Below are positions 28,985-38,529 of a stretch of 64,000 bases of DNA, in pieces; within the stretch, counting starts at the first letter, position 1; the number at the start of each line of letters is the position of its first letter. The position numbers and the translations under genes are program-made. Source of the stretch: Desulfobulbaceae bacterium (GTDB taxonomy: Bacteria > Desulfobacterota > Desulfobulbia > Desulfobulbales > Desulfobulbaceae). The notes beneath the pieces are model-generated. The model saw only the letters and a list, made by a program, of their open reading frames with translations, made no database searches and was not told where the DNA came from. Location of the stretch: assembly GCA_023544645.1 (NCBI GenBank), contig JAMJFO010000008.1:4032-68031 (forward strand), read 5' to 3'.

Positions 28985-29860
28985 ATGAAAGGCATTATAC
29001 TGGCAGGAGGTTCCGGGACCAGGCTCTACCCCCTGACCCGGACCATCAGCAAACAGCTGATTCCGATCTATGACAAACCCATGATCTATTACCCGATGTC
29101 GGCGCTCATGCTGGCCGGCATCAGGGATATCCTTCTGATCTCCACCCCCCATGACCTGCCCCGTTTTTCCGAAATGTTCGGCAACGGATCCGATCTCGGC
29201 ATCAACATTTCCTATGCCGAGCAGCCCCGTCCGGAGGGCCTTGCCCAGGCCTTTCTCATCGGCAAGGAATTTATCGGCGATGACTCCGTGTGCCTGGTCC
29301 TCGGCGACAACATCTTCTTCGGCCATGGATTTGCAGAGGTCGTGCGGCGCTGCAGCCGGCTCACCGAGGGCGGGATTATTTTCGGCTACCTGGTGAAAGA
29401 TCCGCAACGCTACGGCGTGGTGGAATTTGATCAGCAGAAGAACGTGATCGGTATCGAAGAAAAACCGGCAAAGCCCAAATCCCGCTACGCCGTTCCCGGC
29501 CTCTATTTTTACGACAACGAGGTCGTCAGGCTTGCCGAATCCATCAAGCCCTCGGCGCGCGGCGAACTGGAAATAACCGATATCAACAATTCCTATCTCC
29601 AACGGGGAAAATTGAAGGTGGAACTGCTTGGCCGCGGTTTCTGCTGGCTCGACACCGGCACCCATGAATCCCTGCAGCAGGCTTCAAACTATGTGCAGAC
29701 AGTCCAGGAGCGCCAGGGGCTCAAGATCGCCTGTCTTGAGGAAATAGCTTATCGTCTGGGCTATATCGACCGCGAACAGGTCGAACGGCTTGCCACCTCC
29801 ATGCTGAAAAACCAGTATGGCCAGTATCTCATGGACCTGCTCCAGGATCCTGTTTTTTAA
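28985..29860 (+). CDS. rmlA: glucose-1-phosphate thymidylyltransferase
   Basis: 291 residues. Nucleotidyltransferase signature [13 protein letters not shown] (residues 6-18), FGDNIFFG-like [10 protein letters not shown] near residue 107, [10 protein letters not shown] near 157 and [10 protein letters not shown] near 220. Makes dTDP-glucose, the first step to dTDP-rhamnose. ATG 28985 follows TAAGGAG. rmlD follows after 14 bp. Confidence 0.95.
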   Translation: MKGIILAGGSGTRLYPLTRTISKQLIPIYDKPMIYYPMSALMLAGIRDILLISTPHDLPRFSEMFGNGSDLGINISYAEQPRPEGLAQAFLIGKEFIGDDSVCLVLGDNIFFGHGFAEVVRRCSRLTEGGIIFGYLVKDPQRYGVVEFDQQKNVIGIEEKPAKPKSRYAVPGLYFYDNEVVRLAESIKPSARGELEITDINNSYLQRGKLKVELLGRGFCWLDTGTHESLQQASNYVQTVQERQGLKIACLEEIAYRLGYIDREQVERLATSMLKNQYGQYLMDLLQDPVF

Positions 29861-29874
29861 TTACGTCCGATGTT

Positions 29875-30753
29875 ATGAATATTCTTATTACCGGGGCCGG
29901 GGGCCAGCTCGGCCGGGACTGTGCCAGGGTCCTCGCTACGAAAAACACCGTATACGCATTTGGTTCAAAAGACCTGGATATTTCCGATCATGACCAAGTC
30001 AGGCGGTATTTTCAGGAGATCAGACCGGACGTTGTTGTCAACTGCGCGGCCTATACCGCCGTGGACGGCTGCGAGACGGACAAGGAAAACTGCTGGCGGG
30101 TGAACGCCCGAGGGCCGGGAGTCATCGCTTCCTCCTGCTCCGAAGCCGGAGCCAGGCTGATCCATATTTCCACCGACTATGTTTTTGATGGCCGCAAAGC
30201 CGTACCCGAGCCCTACAGGGAAACCGAACCGGTGCATCCATTGTCGCAGTATGGCGCCAGCAAACTGGCGGGAGAAGAAGAGATCCGCAACCGGATCACC
30301 GATCATCTCATCCTGCGCACGGCATGGCTGTACGGTATTGGCGGCCGGAATTTTCTCAAAACCATGTTACGCCTGGCCCTCAGTGATCCCCGCCGCCCCA
30401 TCAGGGTGGTCAATGACCAGTACGGTTCACTCACCTGGACCCACCGGCTTGCCCACCAGATAAACACCCTGCTGGCCAAAGATATGACCGGCACCGTCCA
30501 TGCCACTGCCGAAGGACATGCCACCTGGTATGACGGCGCCAGATTGTTCCTTGAGGCCATGAAGGTGCCCTTTGTTATGGAGCCCTGCGCCACGGAAGAG
30601 TACCCGACCCCGGCCAGACGACCAGCCAACTCGATCCTTGAAAACGGTCAATTGAAAAAATACGGCATGAACAGAATGGTGCCCTGGCAGGAAGATGTTG
30701 CCGCCTTTGCCAACCAGTTCCGCGCCCAACTGCTGGCTGAGGCTGCAGGGTAG
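29875..30753 (+). CDS. rmlD: dTDP-4-dehydrorhamnose reductase
   Basis: 292-residue short-chain (extended SDR) reductase with NAD(P)-binding GAGGQLGRD at residues 7-15, the ISTDYVFDG motif near residue 100 and the catalytic YGASKLAGEE near residue 125. Last step of dTDP-L-rhamnose synthesis. The two middle enzymes (rmlB, rmlC) are not in the window, so the pathway is incomplete here. Confidence 0.93.
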   Translation: MNILITGAGGQLGRDCARVLATKNTVYAFGSKDLDISDHDQVRRYFQEIRPDVVVNCAAYTAVDGCETDKENCWRVNARGPGVIASSCSEAGARLIHISTDYVFDGRKAVPEPYRETEPVHPLSQYGASKLAGEEEIRNRITDHLILRTAWLYGIGGRNFLKTMLRLALSDPRRPIRVVNDQYGSLTWTHRLAHQINTLLAKDMTGTVHATAEGHATWYDGARLFLEAMKVPFVMEPCATEEYPTPARRPANSILENGQLKKYGMNRMVPWQEDVAAFANQFRAQLLAEAAG

Positions 30754-30775
30754 AAAGAGTCGGAACCGCGGACCT

Positions 30776-31153
30776 TTACATGCCGAACTCGGCGATGAGC
30801 CCCTGGATGAAGTTGGCCGCGCCCGCCGGAAGATCCTGGATCTGGAATCCGGCAATATAGAATTCCGGGTTTTCATCCTGCCTGCACCAGCGGCAAACCG
30901 CGTCAAAAACCACCTCCTCCCGGTCGGATCCTGCCCCGGGAAACCGCATCCGCAGCCGGTACTCTTCCTGAACGGGTATCGGCTCATCGGTTATCAGCAT
31001 TATCCCCTGGGGGGATATATCAACGATATGTCCCACCACCCTGCTGCTTAAGCCATCAAAAACCCGCAGGTAATAAATGAGGTGGTGCCTGTTGAGGCTC
31101 CGCTGTTCAACACCGTGTTCGTCCGGACCGTTGCTCGTTTCTTCGCTGGACAT
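30776..31153 (-). CDS. PilZ-domain protein (5 of 5)
   Basis: 125 residues. After a 20-residue acidic lead come RSLNRHHLIYYLRV and GHIVDISPQGIMLIT, the two PilZ motifs; a short C-terminal helix follows. ATG 31153 is preferred over 31177 because GAGGAGG lies 5-11 bases ahead of it. Located 26 bp after the UPF0280 gene on the same strand and convergent with rmlD. Confidence 0.78.
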   Translation of the reverse strand: MSSEETSNGPDEHGVEQRSLNRHHLIYYLRVFDGLSSRVVGHIVDISPQGIMLITDEPIPVQEEYRLRMRFPGAGSDREEVVFDAVCRWCRQDENPEFYIAGFQIQDLPAGAANFIQGLIAEFGM

Positions 31154-31179
31154 CGTTTCCTCCTCAACCCATGACATGC

Positions 31180-31941
31180 CTATAACCTGACAAGTTCGAT
31201 ATCTCCCCAGGCCCCCAGATGTTTGCCCTGCACCACCACTGCGCCGGAGATTCCCCTGATGCCCTGCGCGACCTTCAACGCCTCGTTAATACTGGCCGGA
31301 GTACCGTCCGCCTCATTGCCGATCCTGGTGGCTGCCGCATCCGCCAGCGCTGTTGACCGGGCCGTGACCACCACCGCATCCGCCCGGCCTAGACTCAGGG
31401 AATGGCCGATGCTGCCGGAAGAGCAGCAAATACCGGCCGGCATCTTGTCAGGTGTCAGACGGATGCCGATCCGGTTGCTCAACGGGGAAGAACCGGCAAA
31501 AACAGCCACTGTGCATTCCTGTGGCCGTACTATAAATATATCACCCCCGTTCTCAACAATCAAATCCTCGACCCCGGAACTAATCAATCCCTTTCCGACA
31601 ACTTCGGCAATGGTTCCGGCCACGGCGGCCATGGGGCCGACACCGACAGCTTGTCCGGCCGCAAGCATTTCCCTGATCACCGTCGGAGCGGATGCATCCT
31701 CGGGCAGGGGAACAAGACTGTCGCCAAACCGGGCATGCGTTCGGATATATGTTTCAATATGCCTCCTGACTCCGGCCACAAGCCGGAGCGCTTCCTCCTC
31801 GACGTTGACCGGAGCCAGGATGTGAAGATCGGTCTCGACCATTCTGACATAGGAGGAAACAAGACCGGACTGTTGCATCTGCCGGTATGTTCTTTCGCTG
31901 TAGGATAACGGGTGTTTTTCCCGGGAGTGTTTCGTCCTCAT
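31180..31941 (-). CDS. UPF0280 family protein
   Basis: 253 residues of the UPF0280 family, distantly related in fold to ApbE-type flavin transferases, biochemical role unknown. Conserved segments include VGPMAAVAGTIAEVVG, VENGGDIFI, SSGSIGHSLSLGRADAVVV and ADAAATRIGN, together the family signature. No signal peptide. The reading frame is open to a TTG at 31956; ATG 31941 is the more natural start. Probably co-transcribed with the PilZ gene behind it. Confidence 0.85.
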   Translation of the reverse strand: MRTKHSREKHPLSYSERTYRQMQQSGLVSSYVRMVETDLHILAPVNVEEEALRLVAGVRRHIETYIRTHARFGDSLVPLPEDASAPTVIREMLAAGQAVGVGPMAAVAGTIAEVVGKGLISSGVEDLIVENGGDIFIVRPQECTVAVFAGSSPLSNRIGIRLTPDKMPAGICCSSGSIGHSLSLGRADAVVVTARSTALADAAATRIGNEADGTPASINEALKVAQGIRGISGAVVVQGKHLGAWGDIELVRL

Positions 31942-31998
31942 GACAATTTCCGCCAACTATGGTAATTTGAAATGAAAAATCTTACCCGATAAACCACA

Positions 31999-32649
31999 AT
32001 GAATCACCAAAAAGACTCCCGGCAAGAGGTCATAATTTTTACCCGCTATCCCCGGGCAGGGACAACCAAGACCAGACTTATTCCGGAGCTCGGCGCGGCC
32101 GGCGCGGCTGGAATTCAGCGGCTGATGACCGAACGGATCGCCAGGGCCGCCGGTCAGCTCCGGCATGAACATGGAGCCTGCCCCTGGATATACCATACCG
32201 GCGGCTCCTCTCGCCTGATGAAGGAATGGCTTGGCCCTGAATATTTCTATCATGATCAGGCGGAAGGCGATCTCGGCCGGAAAATGGAGCTGGCGTTTCG
32301 TGATGCCCGGCGCCGGGGCGCCCAACGGACGATATTGATCGGCTCGGACTGCCCGGACCTGACCAGCGGATTGATCAGGGAGGCCCTGGAGGCCCTGCAA
32401 ACCAGCCGGCTGGTCCTGGGCCCCTCGGCTGACGGCGGCTACTACCTGATCGGCACAACCAGCGATCTGTCCGATGACGAGCTTTCACTGCTGTTCAGCG
32501 ATATTGCCTGGGGCACCGCCGGGGTTTTTCAGGCAACACTCCACCGTGCCCGCCGCGCCGGGGTAACGGCATCAATCCTCAGGGAGCTGCGCGACATTGA
32601 CCATCCCCAAGACCTTGCATATTTCGATCATCATTCCAACCCTCAATGA
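31999..32649 (+). CDS. TIGR04282-type glycosyltransferase-like protein (arsenosugar-associated)
   Basis: 216-residue GT-A fold nucleotidyltransferase/glycosyltransferase-like protein (DUF2064 class). Signature pieces: FTRYPRAGTTKTRLIPELG at the N-terminus, LIGSDCPDLTSGLI near residue 115, LGPSADGGYYLIG near residue 140. This family is a recurrent member of arsenosugar biosynthesis clusters with ArsS, which is found 4 kb downstream. Overlaps the next gene by 53 bp. The sugar substrate is not known. Confidence 0.85.
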   Translation: MNHQKDSRQEVIIFTRYPRAGTTKTRLIPELGAAGAAGIQRLMTERIARAAGQLRHEHGACPWIYHTGGSSRLMKEWLGPEYFYHDQAEGDLGRKMELAFRDARRRGAQRTILIGSDCPDLTSGLIREALEALQTSRLVLGPSADGGYYLIGTTSDLSDDELSLLFSDIAWGTAGVFQATLHRARRAGVTASILRELRDIDHPQDLAYFDHHSNPQ

Positions 32650-33286
32650 GGAAAAAAACCTGGAAGGTCTGCTTTCCTCGCTGCAGGCATATCCGGAAAT
32701 GGAAATCATTGTATGCGACGGCGGCAGCGCCGACCATACCCTGGACATTGTTCGCCGTCATCCAGTGCGGCTGGTCTCCGGCCCGGCAGGGCGCGGTCGA
32801 CAGTTGAACAGCGGCGCCCGGCTTGCTGCCGGAGATATCCTGGTATTCCTCCACTGTGACACCCGCCTGCCGCCGGATTTTCCGCTGCTGGCGCAGGCTG
32901 TGCTCAATCAGCCGGGAACCGTGGCCGGAGCGTTCCGGCTACGCATCAACGCAACCGGCTGGGCCTATCGCCTGATTGAGCTGGGGGCAAATGCCCGGAC
33001 CCGTCTCCTGGGCCTGCCGTACGGGGACCAGGCCCTGTTCATGCGGAAAAAGACCTTTATCCGGACCGGTGGCTTCCCTGAGCAGCCTCTGCTGGAAGAT
33101 CTGGAAATGGTTCGATACCTCAAGCGTATCGGCAGGATAGGAATCAGCCCGGAACCTGCGCTCACCTCTGCCCGAAGGTGGCGGCGGCTGGGCATAATAA
33201 AAACAACCCTGGTGAATCAGGCTATCCTGGCAGGTTATCTCTGCGGTATTGAAACGGAAAAACTGGCGCGTCTCTATGGGCGATGA
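32597..33286 (+). CDS. TIGR04283-type family 2 glycosyltransferase (arsenosugar-associated)
   Basis: 229 residues, GT2 fold: IIPTLNEEKNLEGLLSSL (about residues 11-28), metal/nucleotide site CDGGSADHT (near 39-47), GRGRQLNSGA, FLHCDTRLP, and PYGDQALFMRKKTF for the acceptor region. It is the usual partner of the TIGR04282 protein and the two coding regions overlap by 53 bp, indicating coupled expression. Ends 40 bp before the convergent cvpA. Confidence 0.87.
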   Translation: MTIPKTLHISIIIPTLNEEKNLEGLLSSLQAYPEMEIIVCDGGSADHTLDIVRRHPVRLVSGPAGRGRQLNSGARLAAGDILVFLHCDTRLPPDFPLLAQAVLNQPGTVAGAFRLRINATGWAYRLIELGANARTRLLGLPYGDQALFMRKKTFIRTGGFPEQPLLEDLEMVRYLKRIGRIGISPEPALTSARRWRRLGIIKTTLVNQAILAGYLCGIETEKLARLYGR

Positions 33287-33328
33287 ATGACCGCCGGAGA
33301 CAGCCTAGCGGGCAGGGGCGCCGCCTGT

Positions 33329-33946
33329 TTACCCTTTATTTTCCGCACCCTCTTCCCCAGACTCGTTGTCAGGCTTAAAAAACTCGGGCAACTCGATATT
33401 GATGTCCGGTATTATTTCCTGCGGGATAGCCGGTTCTTTGGGACGAAACAGTTCCCGCAGCTCCCTGTCACTGATCACTTCCTGAACAAATTCGGCCCCC
33501 CGGGCAAGAAAAGGAGAGGTGATCGATTTCTGCAGCAGTTCGTTGGAGGAAACCAGGCTCGAGCTCATGGCCATGTACAGGATCGACGCGACAAACATGG
33601 CCTTGACAACTCCCAGGAGCATCCCCAGGGTACGATCGAACCACCCGGCCATGGTCACTTCAACAACCAGGAGCAGAGCTTTGCCGGCCAGAAACATGAA
33701 AATGGAGCCCAACACGAAGAGCAGGGCGAAGCTGATATAAAACACTGCCTTGGGATTGGCAATAAAACCGCTGACATGGGGCATGATGTAACCGGCATAT
33801 TTCCCGGCCAGCAGATAACTGCCGATCAGGGCCAGGAAAACCGCCATCTGCCGCATAAATCCGATCCATGACCCGCGGATGATGAACAGCAGAAAAATAA
33901 GAACAACTATGACATCAAATGAGGTAATATCATTGAGGGTTATCAT
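33329..33946 (-). CDS. cvpA: CvpA family membrane protein
   Basis: 205 residues. Four hydrophobic helices (about residues 10-30, 32-52, 62-90 and 100-125) with the CvpA signature FDVIVVLIFLLFIIRGSWIGF near the N-terminus, then a 70-residue charged, proline-rich cytoplasmic or periplasmic tail. CvpA proteins are linked to envelope stress and colicin V production; the mechanism is not known. Interrupts the two halves of the arsenosugar set on the opposite strand. Confidence 0.85.
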   Translation of the reverse strand: MITLNDITSFDVIVVLIFLLFIIRGSWIGFMRQMAVFLALIGSYLLAGKYAGYIMPHVSGFIANPKAVFYISFALLFVLGSIFMFLAGKALLLVVEVTMAGWFDRTLGMLLGVVKAMFVASILYMAMSSSLVSSNELLQKSITSPFLARGAEFVQEVISDRELRELFRPKEPAIPQEIIPDINIELPEFFKPDNESGEEGAENKG

Positions 33947-34027
33947 AAAGTCACGACCTGTAGCTAAAGTTAAAGTTGTCCCTATTATACTTCACCAGCC
34001 TGACATGACAAGAAATTGTCCATCACA

Positions 34028-34822
34028 ATGAACAGCTCTGCCCATGGAGGATCCTTTTTTACCTCCCTTTTCGAGATCCCTGAAACAACGGAAATTTACG
34101 CCCGCCTTTTCTCCCTGCCTGTGCCATTCTGTTTGACTCTGATCAACCTGGACAGGCTGGAGCAGGCGCTGGAGCATGAGATGGCCGAAGATCACCTGCT
34201 GACGCTGCTTTCATCCGAGGAAAAAAAACTGTTCTCCGGCTTTGCCTACCCCAAACGGAGAAAAGAATGGCTTGGCGGACGCCTTGCCGCCAAATATGCG
34301 GTTTGTCAGCTGCTGGCGGTCAAAAAAACGGTGCAAATACTGCCAGCACTCTCTATCCTGCCGACAGAAAGCGGATCGCCGCGGCTTACCGGTACAGGCT
34401 TTTCCCGTGACCAGCTGCCGGCGCTGTCCATCTCGCACAGCGGCCGCTTTGCCGTGGCCATGGCCGCGGCAGCGGAATCATGCGGTGTGGATATCCAGAA
34501 AATATCACCACAAACCCAGCGGGTGGCCGACCGTTTCAGTGAACCCCATGAGTTGCAGCTGCTGCGCGACCGCGCTCCGTTGCTCAAGGAAAAAGAACGA
34601 TTGACCCTGCTCTGGTCAGCCAAGGAAGCATTAAAAAAGGCCTTGCTTCACGATCAGCCGATCATTTTTCAAGGCGTTGCCCTGCAGTCAGTGGCTGTAA
34701 ACCGATATTTTACTCTACATCTTCGCTTTCCCGGCGATCTTGAGCAGCCGGCGGAAGTAACCGCCCTGATGCTTGAAGACTGCGTCCTGGCTTATACTCT
34801 CGTGCCGTCCTGCCATGCCTGA
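34028..34822 (+). CDS. 4'-phosphopantetheinyl transferase superfamily protein (Sfp-type)
   Basis: 264 residues. The PPTase motifs are in order: LPALSISHSGRFAVAM (near residue 140), CGVDIQKI with the metal-binding Asp (near 160) and LLWSAKEALKKAL with WSAKEA (near 203-215). It activates carrier proteins with a CoA-derived arm. The Sfp-type length differs from the short AcpS. ATG 34028 is used; a TTG four codons earlier is the alternative. Its stop overlaps mutM. Confidence 0.88.
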   Translation: MNSSAHGGSFFTSLFEIPETTEIYARLFSLPVPFCLTLINLDRLEQALEHEMAEDHLLTLLSSEEKKLFSGFAYPKRRKEWLGGRLAAKYAVCQLLAVKKTVQILPALSILPTESGSPRLTGTGFSRDQLPALSISHSGRFAVAMAAAAESCGVDIQKISPQTQRVADRFSEPHELQLLRDRAPLLKEKERLTLLWSAKEALKKALLHDQPIIFQGVALQSVAVNRYFTLHLRFPGDLEQPAEVTALMLEDCVLAYTLVPSCHA

Positions 34823-35657
34823 ACTGCCCGAAGTGGAAGTTACCCGGCTGGGGCTGCTGATGTCTCTTCCCGGGCGCTGCGTAACAAAAATATCTTCCAG
34901 CAATAAACGGCTTCGTTTGCCGGTGCCCAGGAAGCTGCTGGGCGAGTATGTTCTCGGCAGCGCCATCGCCACCATTGACCGGCGGGCAAAATACCTGCTT
35001 TTCAGAATGCAGAACGGCGCCATCATGGTCATCCACCTGGGCATGACCCGCAAACTCGGACTCATTGCCTCCACAACGCCCCCCGCCCCCCACGATCACC
35101 TGCGCCTGCTCCTTGACGACACCATGGAGCTTCGTTTTAACGATTCTCGGCGATTCGGATGCGTCCTGGTCTGGACGCCCCGGGAAGCGGAAGCCATGGA
35201 GGCAGAGTTTGACGCCCGCTTGGGAGTCGAGCCTTTCAGCAGGAAATTCAATATGCAATACCTGCGGCAACAGGGCTGTTCCAGAAAAACAGCGATCAAG
35301 AATTTCCTCATGGACGGCCGTGTCGTGGCCGGCATAGGCAATATATATGCCAACGAGATCCTCTTTGCCGCGTCCATTCATCCTCTGACCCCCGCCGGTT
35401 TGCTGGCCCCGGGCCAATGGCAGGCTGTCATTGCCTCGACCCGCAGAATTCTCAAACAGGCCATCCGCTCCGGAGGCTCCACCATCTCCGATTTTCTCGG
35501 TTCCAGCGGCAATCCCGGTTATTTCCAGGTCCAGTTCAAAGTCTACCATCGTGGAGATGAAAAATGTCACCAATGCAACAATATCATCAGCAAAATCATT
35601 GTCGGCGGCCGGGCAACATTTTTCTGCCCCTATTGTCAGCCAATAAAAACAGAATGA
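34815..35657 (+). CDS. mutM: formamidopyrimidine-DNA glycosylase
   Basis: 280 residues, begins MPELPEVEV: Pro2 is the Schiff-base nucleophile and Glu3 a catalytic acid, which fixes the start at ATG 34815 even though the frame is open further upstream inside the PPTase gene. A lysine of the catalytic set is in HLGMTRKL near residue 80, and the helix-two-turn-helix GRVVAGIGNIYANE lies near residue 175. A C-terminal four-cysteine zinc finger (CHQCN...CPYC) is at about 249-273. Removes 8-oxoguanine from DNA. Overlaps the upstream gene by 8 bp. Confidence 0.95.
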   Translation: MPELPEVEVTRLGLLMSLPGRCVTKISSSNKRLRLPVPRKLLGEYVLGSAIATIDRRAKYLLFRMQNGAIMVIHLGMTRKLGLIASTTPPAPHDHLRLLLDDTMELRFNDSRRFGCVLVWTPREAEAMEAEFDARLGVEPFSRKFNMQYLRQQGCSRKTAIKNFLMDGRVVAGIGNIYANEILFAASIHPLTPAGLLAPGQWQAVIASTRRILKQAIRSGGSTISDFLGSSGNPGYFQVQFKVYHRGDEKCHQCNNIISKIIVGGRATFFCPYCQPIKTE

Positions 35658-35933
35658 TAAGGCAAGGGATCAATGCGTTTTGTGCGTAGCGTCAATGCTC
35701 ATGGGACAAGTGTTTTCATCAGGATCTGCCAGCGGTTACAGGATGGTGCCGGCCAGCGGAAAAAGCATGCCCTCTCTACCTCAGGAATGCGGACAGGCCG
35801 GTGACAGAGGGAATGGGAAGTCCTGTGACCAAGGCGGCAACCGTAAAATCATGGTTGACCGCAAGATGTTTATGCGTAATATTCCTGCGTGATCTCTCAT
35901 CAGCAATATCTTTTTTAAGCATAGGAGAAAACC

Positions 35934-36266
35934 ATGAACAGCTATTACGACCCCCAGGATCTGCCCAAGTTTGCCGAGATCGGTGAAGAGGCTCCTGAAA
36001 TCGCCCGCAAATTTTTCGATTACTACCAGGCTGTCTTTGCCGAGGGAGAGCTGACCGAGAGGGAAAAAGCTCTGATCGCCCTGGCCGTGGCCCATGCTGT
36101 CCAGTGCCCCTACTGCATAGATGCCTATACCAACACCTGCCTGGAAAAAGGATCGAACAAGGCGGAGATGACCGAGGCCATCCACGTTGCCTGTGCCATC
36201 CGCGGCGGAGCCTCCCTGGTGCATGGCATCCAGATGCGCAATGTCTGCCAGAAGGTTTCGCTCTAA
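35934..36266 (+). CDS. carboxymuconolactone-decarboxylase-like protein, arsenosugar-associated (TIGR04169 type)
   Basis: 110-residue AhpD-like all-helical protein. The redox-type motif CPYC is at residues 58-61 within HAVQCPYCIDAYT, with His in AVAHAV preceding it. This family occurs next to arsS in arsenosugar clusters, and arsS follows 34 bp downstream. Enzymatic role unproved; peroxidase-like activity is suggested for relatives. ATG 35934 has GGAGA just ahead. Confidence 0.88.
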   Translation: MNSYYDPQDLPKFAEIGEEAPEIARKFFDYYQAVFAEGELTEREKALIALAVAHAVQCPYCIDAYTNTCLEKGSNKAEMTEAIHVACAIRGGASLVHGIQMRNVCQKVSL

Positions 36267-36300
36267 GCCTGGGATAATACCTTGCCGGTGGTTTAAGAAA

Positions 36301-37230
36301 ATGAACGGTTTTCAAAAGGCTCTGGCCGATCATCAGCTGGAACTCAACCGGGGCAGGACGACCACCCTGCAGGTCAATGTCGGCCGCCTGTGCAATCTGG
36401 CCTGCCGCCACTGTCATCTCAGCGCCGGACCTGAGCGCCGGGAAGTGATGACCCGGCAGACCATGGAGGAAGTTATCCGCTTTGCCGGCAGGCATCATTT
36501 TTCGGTTATCGATATCACCGGCGGCGCCCCGGAACTGGTCCCGGATATCGAATACCTGCTGGAACAGCTTGCCCCTTGCGTGCAAGCCACGATGATGCGC
36601 ACCAACCTTATTGCCCTGCTCCAAGAGGAGCGCCGGAAACTCCTGGATCTATGCTGCCGGCGGCATATTACCCTGACGGCCTCCTTCCCCTCGGTCAATC
36701 GCGGCCAGGCCGATGCCCAACGGGGAAACGGGGTTTGGGAACAAAGCATTGTCATGCTGAAGAAGCTCAACGAGCTTGGATATGGGAGACCCGGGAGCGG
36801 TCTGGACCTGTATCTCGTGTCCAATCCGGCCGGGGCATTCATGCCGGTGGATCAGTGCACAGCGGAAAAAAAGTTCAAGGCAGACCTGGCCGGAAAATGG
36901 GGCATCGAATTCACCGGCCTGTTCACCTTTGCCAACGTACCCCTGGGCAGGTTCAGGAATTGGCTCGAAAAATCGGGCAATTATGAGGACTACATGCAGA
37001 AACTGGCCGGCAGCTTCAATCCGGCGACCATCAAGGGGCTGATGTGCCGGAGCCTGATCAACATCTCCTGGGACGGATATCTCTACGACTGTGACTTCCA
37101 TATGGCGGCAGGGCTCCCCTGTTCGGGCAAGCCCCGGCATATTTCCCAGGTAGAACAGCTGGAAGAAGGCGGCGCAATAATGACCGACGACTACTGTTTC
37201 GCCTGCACCGCCGGCACCGGCTTCACCTGA
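36301..37230 (+). CDS. arsS: radical SAM arsenosugar biosynthesis protein ArsS-like
   Basis: 309 residues. The [4Fe-4S]-SAM motif CX3CX2C is at residues 31, 35 and 38 (CNLACRHCH), followed by the glycine-rich ITGGAPEL segment near residue 70. Further cysteines toward the C-terminus (CRS, DCDFH, CFACTAG) suggest auxiliary cluster ligands as in SPASM-like enzymes. ArsS adds a 5'-deoxyadenosyl group to dimethylarsinous acid, giving arsenosugars. ATG 36301 is set by the conserved N-terminus. No arsM or arsenic regulator is seen in the window. Confidence 0.9.
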   Translation: MNGFQKALADHQLELNRGRTTTLQVNVGRLCNLACRHCHLSAGPERREVMTRQTMEEVIRFAGRHHFSVIDITGGAPELVPDIEYLLEQLAPCVQATMMRTNLIALLQEERRKLLDLCCRRHITLTASFPSVNRGQADAQRGNGVWEQSIVMLKKLNELGYGRPGSGLDLYLVSNPAGAFMPVDQCTAEKKFKADLAGKWGIEFTGLFTFANVPLGRFRNWLEKSGNYEDYMQKLAGSFNPATIKGLMCRSLINISWDGYLYDCDFHMAAGLPCSGKPRHISQVEQLEEGGAIMTDDYCFACTAGTGFT

Positions 37231-37244
37231 GGAGGCGCGATAAC

Positions 37245-37260
37245 CGCCTGAGTTCAGGCG
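37245..37260. terminator. hairpin between convergent arsS and dapL
   Basis: Arms CGCCTG (37245-37250) and CAGGCG (37255-37260) with a 4-nt loop lie 15 bp after the arsS stop and directly beside the dapL stop codon. There is no U-tract, so termination is only inferred from position. Confidence 0.35.
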
Positions 37261-38484
37261 CTAACCGAGGGAACGGCGGATCCGCTCCATCGCCCGCTCC
37301 ACATTGGCATGAGAGTTAAATGCCGAAAGCCGGATATATCCCTGCCCGCACTTGCCGAAACCCGCCCCCGGGGTGCAGACGACTCCGGCCTCGCTGAGCA
37401 GCTGGTCGAAAAACTCCCAGGAATCCCGGTCGCTGCCGATCCACACGTAGGGGGAGTTCTCGCCGCCGACGTAGTGAAAACCAAGCTCATCGACCGCCCG
37501 GGTAATGAGGGCGGCATTGCGCATGTAGTAGTCAACCAGCTCCCTGGTCTGCCGCTTTCCTTCTTCACTGTACACCGCCTCGGCCGCCTTCTGAACCGGG
37601 TAGGAAACCCCGTTGAACTTTGTACAGTGGCGGCGGTTCCATAATGCATGAACAGCATGCTTGCCGCCCTGCGAATCATATGCCATGCACTCCTTGGGGA
37701 CTACGGTATACGCACAGCGGGTGCCGGTAAACCCGGCGTTTTTGGACAAGGAGCGGAACTCGATGGCCACCTCGCGTGCGCCTTGGATCTCGTAGATAGA
37801 ACGGGGCAGGGAATCGTCGCGGATAAATGCCTCATAGGCCGCGTCAAACAGGATAAGGGCTTTGGCGTCCCGGGCATAGTCAACCCAGGATTGCAGCTGC
37901 TCCCTGGTTATGGTCGAACCGGTAGGATTGTTGGGAAAGCAGAGATAGATAAGATCAATCTTTTCTTTCGGGATATCAGGAACGTAGTTGTTCTCCTTGA
38001 CCGAATCAAGGTATAAGATACCCTGATACCTGCCATCGACGAAGCTGCCTGTTCTGCCAGCCATGACATTGGTATCCAGATAAACGGGATACACCGGATC
38101 CGGGATGGCCACCCTGATATCCGTGGCAAACAATTCCTGGATATTGCCGGTATCGCACTTGGCGCCATCGGAGACAAAAATTTCATCGGCGGCAACCTCG
38201 GCGCCTCTGGCCTGAAAATCATTTTTGGCTATGGCCTCTCGCAGAAACTGGTACCCCTGTTCCGGACCATACCCCCTGAATTTAGCCTCATCGGCCATTT
38301 CGTCAACCGCGCGGTGAAAGGCATCGATACAGGCCTGGGGCAGGGCCCTGGTCACATCGCCGATGCCCAGCCTGATCACCTCCCTGTCGGGGTTCGCTTC
38401 CTGAAAAGAGGATACCCGGCGGGCAATGTCGGAAAAAAGATACGATGCCTGCAGCTTCAAATAATGCTCATTAATTCTAATCAT
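37261..38484 (-). CDS. dapL: LL-diaminopimelate aminotransferase
   Basis: 407-residue class I PLP aminotransferase of the DapL type: [21 protein letters not shown] at the N-terminus, [19 protein letters not shown] near residue 120, and the PLP lysine in [15 protein letters not shown] near residue 239. It converts tetrahydrodipicolinate directly to LL-diaminopimelate, bypassing three DAP enzymes; this route is typical for plants, Chlamydiae and Desulfobacterota. 45 bp downstream of lptC on the same strand. Confidence 0.95.
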   Translation of the reverse strand: MIRINEHYLKLQASYLFSDIARRVSSFQEANPDREVIRLGIGDVTRALPQACIDAFHRAVDEMADEAKFRGYGPEQGYQFLREAIAKNDFQARGAEVAADEIFVSDGAKCDTGNIQELFATDIRVAIPDPVYPVYLDTNVMAGRTGSFVDGRYQGILYLDSVKENNYVPDIPKEKIDLIYLCFPNNPTGSTITREQLQSWVDYARDAKALILFDAAYEAFIRDDSLPRSIYEIQGAREVAIEFRSLSKNAGFTGTRCAYTVVPKECMAYDSQGGKHAVHALWNRRHCTKFNGVSYPVQKAAEAVYSEEGKRQTRELVDYYMRNAALITRAVDELGFHYVGGENSPYVWIGSDRDSWEFFDQLLSEAGVVCTPGAGFGKCGQGYIRLSAFNSHANVERAMERIRRSLG

Positions 38485-38513
38485 GTTGTTCCGTCCTGAC
38501 TTGATTCTATTCT

Positions 38514-38529
38514 CGATCCCGCGGGATCG
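38514..38529. other. 16-bp perfect palindrome between lptC and dapL
   Basis: CGATCCCGCGGGATCG reads the same on both strands and sits one base after the lptC stop. With no loop sequence it is a poor terminator. Protein binding or chance are both possible. Confidence 0.4.

Noticed and set aside
35680-35892. 70-codon frame between mutM and the carboxymuconolactone-decarboxylase-like gene
   Set aside because: No ribosome-binding site and no recognisable sequence; treated as intergenic.
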